A DNA stretch of 10,883 nucleotides. Origin: Sphingomonas sp. (lineage in GTDB: Bacteria; Pseudomonadota; Alphaproteobacteria; Sphingomonadales; Sphingomonadaceae). Below are positions 7,598-10,883 of this stretch, piece after piece. Every line of letters begins with the position of its first letter. Position 1 is the stretch's first letter. Where the stretch lies: positions 1-10,883 of the forward strand of contig JASLBO010000041.1 of assembly GCA_030146605.1 (NCBI GenBank), read 5' to 3'. The notes beneath the pieces were generated by a model. That model saw only the letters and a program-made list of their open reading frames with translations. It searched no databases and was not told where the DNA came from. The position numbers and the translations under genes are program-made.

Positions 7598-7621
7598 CCG
7601 TTCGATCGCGCGGACGAACGG
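7598..7621. terminator. Possible hairpin terminator after uxuA
   Basis: CCGTTCG (7598-7604) and CGAACGG (7615-7621) form a perfect 7-bp stem with a 10-nt loop, 14 nt after the uxuA stop. There is no following T tract, so it is not a canonical intrinsic terminator. It could be an mRNA 3' stabilising stem. Confidence 0.28.
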
Positions 7622-7854
7622 AGCCGTCAGCACCAGGCAAACTTCGACGAACAGCATCGGGGCTGCGCACGTCGCCTTTTCGGCAGAGGTGTGGGAGAGG
7701 CGCACGATTCCGCGGCCGGTGTGAACCGACTGTAAGCCGCGCCTTACGCGCCCGGTATTTAATAATTGGTCGTAGAGAGCAGAACTTTCATGCGAGCGAC
7801 CTGTGCGACAGCCAAAGTGTCAACTCGCGTTGGAGAACATCCACCCACACAGTA

Positions 7855-7894
7855 GCAGGCTCAGACCTGCATTTGTCCATGCCATGTGCATGGC
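7855..7894 (-). terminator. Two tandem small hairpins after the TpsB gene
   Basis: Read leftward past the TpsB stop (7910), CCATGC/GCATGG (7878-7894, 6-bp stem, 5-nt loop) is followed by GCAGG/CCTGC (7855-7870, 5-bp stem, 6-nt loop). No U-rich tail follows either. A role in ending or stabilising the tpsB transcript is only a guess from position. Confidence 0.2.
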
Positions 7895-7909
7895 GCGAGA
7901 AGCGGTGGC

Positions 7910-9559
7910 TTAATGGGTCCGCACGAGACGAAAGACGAGTTTCGACGACCTATCGCCAGTATCGTATCGCGGTCCTGACAACGGGACCGCCAGTTCGACA
8001 TTGGCCCCCATCCGCCTTGTAAGATCCATCCGGACACCGCCCCCGGCCGAGGCCAACGCACCCCCCCCAAATCCACCTTTGAGGTTCTGGACTCGGCCAC
8101 CATCCAAAAAGGTATAGAGTTGTGCGCGACGCATCATACCGAGAGGCCTATCCCGCGAGTAGCGCAGCTCGGCTTGAGCCATAGCCCCTTGGTCTCCGGT
8201 TCGCTCGCTCCAGTCATAGCCCCTGAGGAAGCCGGTCCCGCCCAGGCTCGTCTCCTCGGTGATCAGCAGCGGTTGCGAAGCGAGCTGGCTCTGCGCCGCA
8301 AGTCGAACGCTGAAGTCGCCGCCGAGATTGCGCGTCCAGTCGGCCCAGGCGGAAAGGGACGTGAAGGTCCCATCGGCATCGTAGCGCGACGAAAGTCCAT
8401 CGCGCGGTCTGCTGCTGCCGAGAATGCCCAGCCCTCGAGAGAGAGTGGTGCTCACGCGCAGTCGCCCACCCGCGAGATTGCCGTAACCGTAGAGCGTAAG
8501 ACGCCCGGCAGTGATCCGATCGTGCCGCACCTTGTTGCTGTCCCGCCATTGGCGCAAGTCGCGAACACCCAGCTCGGCCTCCAGCCAGAGGCTTTCGGCC
8601 CGCCGCCGCGTGAGCGGTTGAAGAACGCTCGCACCCACGAACCAGCTGCGGCTCTCCAGATTGAGCCGGTCCAGGTAGGCGCCGGGCCGCGCCAGCGAGC
8701 CAGAGGCGGTCAGCGCAATTTCAGTGCCGTCGCGATTGATGCGCTTTGAATATCGTATGCGCGCAAACTGCAGCTCCTTTGGCTGCGTCGGCGTTGCGGA
8801 CCAGGTCAGAGTTATCGAGTCGTCGGACGCAAAGAGACCGTTCAGATCCACGTCGATCCGCATTTGAACCGGGCCGAGAGGCTTGGTACCTTCATTAGAA
8901 AGCGCAACCCGCGCGGCAACCCGGTCCTGCGCTATGCGGACAAGCAAAATGCCGCGGCCGTTCTCGCGAAAGAACCGGCTGTTCGAAATACTCACGCCGT
9001 CGACATCCCCGGCGATCAACAGGCGGCGCTCAACCTCGGCGATCCGGGCAGGGCGTCCATCGGCAAGCGGCGTCAGCGCGGCGCGAACCGCTTCGTGGCT
9101 CGGGCCCTCAAAGCGCAATTCGTCGATCCGACCTTCGTCGACATCGACGGTGAGGATTCCGTTCTGAAGTCGCTGCGGCCCGATCGCGGCGGTAGAAAAT
9201 GCCAAGCCCTTTTCTCGCGCGCGCTCCGCTATCGCCGTCGCGAGGGCCGCCAACTCGTCAGGCCCAAGGGTCTGACCGACCCGTGTGGCGAGGATGTCGG
9301 CGAAATCGCCAGGGCCTAGCACCTGAAGCCCCCTTAGTGTCACCGCGCCCACGAGCAGCGCCTTGCGCGAAACCACCGCTGCGCGGACCGGGTCTGCTTC
9401 CACACCAGACGCGGGCACAACTGCGTCTTCCGGCATGGATTCACGCGGGCCGCCGGTGGGTGCAACCCGGTCGAGCGCGTCCTGTGCCCGGGCCGGAAAG
9501 GCGGCCGCGGCAACTGTAAACGAAAGCGCAATGGCTGCGCGAAACTTCAGGTTGAACAT
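7910..9559 (-). CDS. TpsB-type outer-membrane transporter, ShlB/FhaC/HecB family
   Basis: A 549-residue outer-membrane protein of two-partner secretion, a branch of the Omp85 superfamily. It has a signal peptide (MFNLKFRAAIALSFTVAAAA, cleavage near ARA-QD at 26). Two POTRA domains follow: LVGAVTLRGLQVLGPGDF through GILTVDVDEGRIDELRFEG, then HEAVRAALTPLADGRPARIAEVERRLL through GILLVRI. A 16-strand beta-barrel follows, with the diagnostic loop-6 motif GGTGFLRGYD (Arg at 446). TpsB proteins recognise a partner exoprotein in the periplasm and thread it through the barrel. An in-frame ATG at 9628 would add 23 residues; ATG 9559 is preferred because it gives a normal signal peptide, though its ribosome site is weak. 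The protein ends LVFRLVRTH, without a terminal aromatic residue. A FecR-domain gene is divergent, 140 bp away. No TpsA with a haemagglutination-type TPS domain is seen. Confidence 0.88.
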   Translation of the reverse strand: MFNLKFRAAIALSFTVAAAAFPARAQDALDRVAPTGGPRESMPEDAVVPASGVEADPVRAAVVSRKALLVGAVTLRGLQVLGPGDFADILATRVGQTLGPDELAALATAIAERAREKGLAFSTAAIGPQRLQNGILTVDVDEGRIDELRFEGPSHEAVRAALTPLADGRPARIAEVERRLLIAGDVDGVSISNSRFFRENGRGILLVRIAQDRVAARVALSNEGTKPLGPVQMRIDVDLNGLFASDDSITLTWSATPTQPKELQFARIRYSKRINRDGTEIALTASGSLARPGAYLDRLNLESRSWFVGASVLQPLTRRRAESLWLEAELGVRDLRQWRDSNKVRHDRITAGRLTLYGYGNLAGGRLRVSTTLSRGLGILGSSRPRDGLSSRYDADGTFTSLSAWADWTRNLGGDFSVRLAAQSQLASQPLLITEETSLGGTGFLRGYDWSERTGDQGAMAQAELRYSRDRPLGMMRRAQLYTFLDGGRVQNLKGGFGGGALASAGGGVRMDLTRRMGANVELAVPLSGPRYDTGDRSSKLVFRLVRTH

Positions 9560-9699
9560 TGTGCACTCGACTTGGATTAATTTTTTTAGCCGGCAAGCCG
9601 TTACGAAACGGTCAAATTCTCGCGACATTAACCAGCCTCACGAACCTCCTTCTAAGGATGGGAGCGTACACCCGAAGTCTATTCATAGGGTTTTTGCTG
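9560..9699. promoter_or_regulatory. Divergent intergenic region between the TpsB gene and the FecR-domain gene
   Basis: This 140-bp gap must hold start signals for both outward genes. It contains an AT-rich run (TTAATTTTTTTAG near 9577-9589) and a small hairpin CCGTT-ACGA-AACGG (9598-9611). Read leftward, a strong AAGGAGG (complement of 9645-9651) has no well-placed start for the TpsB frame. I could not assign -35/-10 boxes with confidence. Confidence 0.4.
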
Positions 9700-10883
9700 A
9701 TGATTCGGGTCCACAAGCTGCTTTTCGGCGTGCTGCTGATGCTGTTTGCCAACGTGGCAGCCGCGCAGACTGCTAGCTGGACCGTTACGGAGGCCGCAGG
9801 CAAAGTGGTGGTTCGCGATGCGACCGGCGAACATGCTGCTCGTCGCGGAATGATCGTTCGGGCCGGAGCGACGCTTTCGACCGGTCCAAGCTCTCGTGCA
9901 GTCGTGGTCCGGGGCAAGGATTTCGTGACCGTTGCCGCCAGTAGCCGCATTCGTATTCCAACGGCGGAGCAGGCCCGCGGGAAATTTGCTGTACTCCAGG
10001 ATTGGGGCAACGCGATCTTTCAGATCGAGAAGAAGCCAAACCCCCACTTTGGAGTGCGTACGCCGTATCTCGCCGCAGTAGTCAAAGGCACCACATTTTC
10101 GATCACCGTGACGGCGGAGGGTGCCGCGCTGCAAGTAGTCGAAGGAGCTGTCGAGACCTCGACGGGTGATGGTGGCGCCAGCGAGCTGATCCGCCCGGGT
10201 ATTGTCGCATCGGTCGCAGCTGCGGACCGGTATCGCTTGACCGTTCAGGGCAAGGACACGCGGACGATCGACTCTCCCCAGCGGCCGCCCGGCGCCCCCG
10301 TCGCGCCGGGCACCCTCACCCCTCCGGCGCCTGCCGACGGCGATCAGGCCACGCCGCAGGCAGACATAAGTGAGACTGCGACGCCGAACCAGGGCGAGAT
10401 CGCCGATGCGCCCCTCCTTGACACGCAGATGATTGCCGAGCCGATCGCTTCGCGGCCGGTGGATCTAGGCAAGGTGACCGACGGTCTTGTTGGCGGAACG
10501 AACGCCGTCCAGCTCGCAAGCCTCGATATCGCCGTCGCGCGCAACGAGGCCGTGGACAAGCCTTCTGGCGTGGAAAGCCCCGGCAACGGGAATGGCGGCA
10601 CCGACACTCCGGGCAACGGCAACGGAAATGGTGGCGGAAACGGCAACGGCGGCACCGACACCCCGGGCAACGGCAACGGAAATGGCGGCGGCAACGGCAA
10701 TGGCGGCACCGACACCCCGGGCAACGGCAACGGAAATGGTGGCGGCAACGGCAACGGCGGCACCGACACCCCGGGCAATGGCAACGGAAATGGTGGCGGC
10801 AACGGCAACGGCGGCGGCAACGGGAACGGCGGGACCGACACCCCGGGCAATGGCAACGGCAACGGCGGCACCGACACTCCGGG
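9700..10883 (+). CDS. Exported FecR-domain protein with Gly/Asn-rich repeats (runs off window end)
   Basis: The 394 codons seen encode a signal peptide (MIRVHKLLFGVLLMLFANVAAA, cleavage before Q23), a FecR domain (about 30-155), a Pro/Ala-rich linker (about 192-216), an unrecognised acidic stretch (about 217-292) and a Gly/Asn/Thr/Asp/Pro repeat from about 294 on. The FecR fold is shown by FGVRTPYLAAVVKGTTFSI (117-135) followed by LQVVEGAVET. No membrane anchor precedes the FecR domain, unlike classical sigma regulators of the FecA-FecR-FecI type, so a periplasmic or surface role is more likely. An in-frame ATG at 9658 would add 14 residues; ATG 9700 gives a clean signal peptide and has AGGG 9 nt upstream. 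The divergent TpsB gene suggests a shared surface or secretion function, but no TPS secretion domain is present. Stop codon and C-terminal domain lie outside the window. Confidence 0.85.
   Translation, partial: MIRVHKLLFGVLLMLFANVAAAQTASWTVTEAAGKVVVRDATGEHAARRGMIVRAGATLSTGPSSRAVVVRGKDFVTVAASSRIRIPTAEQARGKFAVLQDWGNAIFQIEKKPNPHFGVRTPYLAAVVKGTTFSITVTAEGAALQVVEGAVETSTGDGGASELIRPGIVASVAAADRYRLTVQGKDTRTIDSPQRPPGAPVAPGTLTPPAPADGDQATPQADISETATPNQGEIADAPLLDTQMIAEPIASRPVDLGKVTDGLVGGTNAVQLASLDIAVARNEAVDKPSGVESPGNGNGGTDTPGNGNGNGGGNGNGGTDTPGNGNGNGGGNGNGGTDTPGNGNGNGGGNGNGGTDTPGNGNGNGGGNGNGGGNGNGGTDTPGNGNGNGGTDTP
10594..10883 (+). repeat. Coding tandem repeat, 54-bp period (18-residue Gly/Asn-rich unit)
   Basis: Four consecutive units begin at 10594, 10648, 10702 and 10756, each encoding GGTDTPGNGNGNGGGNGN. 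An 18-bp insertion (10810-10827) and shorter partial units at 10828 and 10864 reach the window end. Synonymous codons are almost the same between units (GGA AAT after GGC AAC each time), which indicates recent duplication rather than selection on protein alone. The period is a multiple of three, so copy-number change keeps the frame. Confidence 0.92.

Larger units (their letters stand above)
7584..7909. other. Intergenic stretch between uxuA and the TpsB gene; no gene seen
   Basis: No reading frame here shows a plausible protein. Part is AT-richer than its surroundings (7741-7800 is 50% GC), including TATTTAATAATT near 7756. Several small inverted repeats occur: 7598-7621, GTAAG/CTTAC at 7732-7747, GCAGG/CCTGC at 7855-7870 and CCATGC/GCATGG at 7878-7894. 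The two flanking genes converge, so hairpins that end transcription from both sides would be expected, but none has a clear run of T. Confidence 0.5.

Noticed and set aside
9560..9628. Upstream start of the TpsB gene at 9628
   Set aside because: It would place 23 mostly polar residues before a normal signal peptide. The strong AAGGAGG at 9645-9651 is 16 nt from this ATG, too far to support it well. Kept only as an alternative.
10344..10877. Proline/leucine-rich frame on the - strand (177 codons)
   Set aside because: It is simply the reverse strand of the Gly/Asn repeat of the FecR-domain gene; its periodicity comes from the tandem repeat.
10594..10883. CRISPR array
   Set aside because: Units are directly adjacent with no unique spacers and continue the reading frame of the FecR-domain gene.

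Overview
The window looks like a chromosomal stretch of a high-GC alphaproteobacterium, most likely a sphingomonad (Sphingomonas or a relative). The main pointers are a TonB-dependent receptor of the Xanthomonas/Caulobacter type, used by sphingomonads, caulobacters and xanthomonads to take up plant-derived sugars, plus twin-arginine and Sec exported sugar enzymes. The taxonomic call is inferred from gene families and base composition; no rRNA or other marker is present.

Region 1 (about 1-7583) is a divergent carbohydrate-utilisation locus built around one regulatory region at 3013-3289. Leftward runs a tight operon: an exported protein with two DUF1080 (3-keto-disaccharide hydrolase-like) domains, then a twin-arginine-exported Gfo/Idh/MocA oxidoreductase 10 nt downstream, then 14 nt later the N-terminal part of an ApbE-like FAD:protein FMN transferase cut by the window edge. 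Rightward lie a 1004-residue TonB-dependent receptor and a mannonate dehydratase (UxuA). A consistent reading is that the receptor imports a uronic-acid-containing or related glycoside into the periplasm. The Gfo/Idh/MocA and DUF1080 proteins would then act on it by an oxidation-dependent (3-keto) route, and UxuA in the cytoplasm would convert D-mannonate from glucuronate to 2-keto-3-deoxygluconate. The substrate is inference.

The regulatory region holds three TGGTNNNACCA-like palindromes, the type bound by FadR/UxuR-class GntR regulators. The central one lies inside the spacer of a putative rightward promoter and overlaps a putative leftward -10. The outer two are inverted copies of one 13-bp word.

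Region 2 (7584-7909) is a 326-bp intergenic stretch with small hairpins and no convincing gene. It separates the sugar locus from an unrelated one.

Region 3 (7910-10883) has a leftward TpsB-type outer-membrane transporter (ShlB/FhaC/HecB family) and, divergent from it, an exported FecR-domain protein. The latter runs into a Gly/Asn-rich tandem repeat with a 54-bp period and continues past the window end. The pairing suggests a cell-surface or secretion system, but no TpsA-type passenger is visible.
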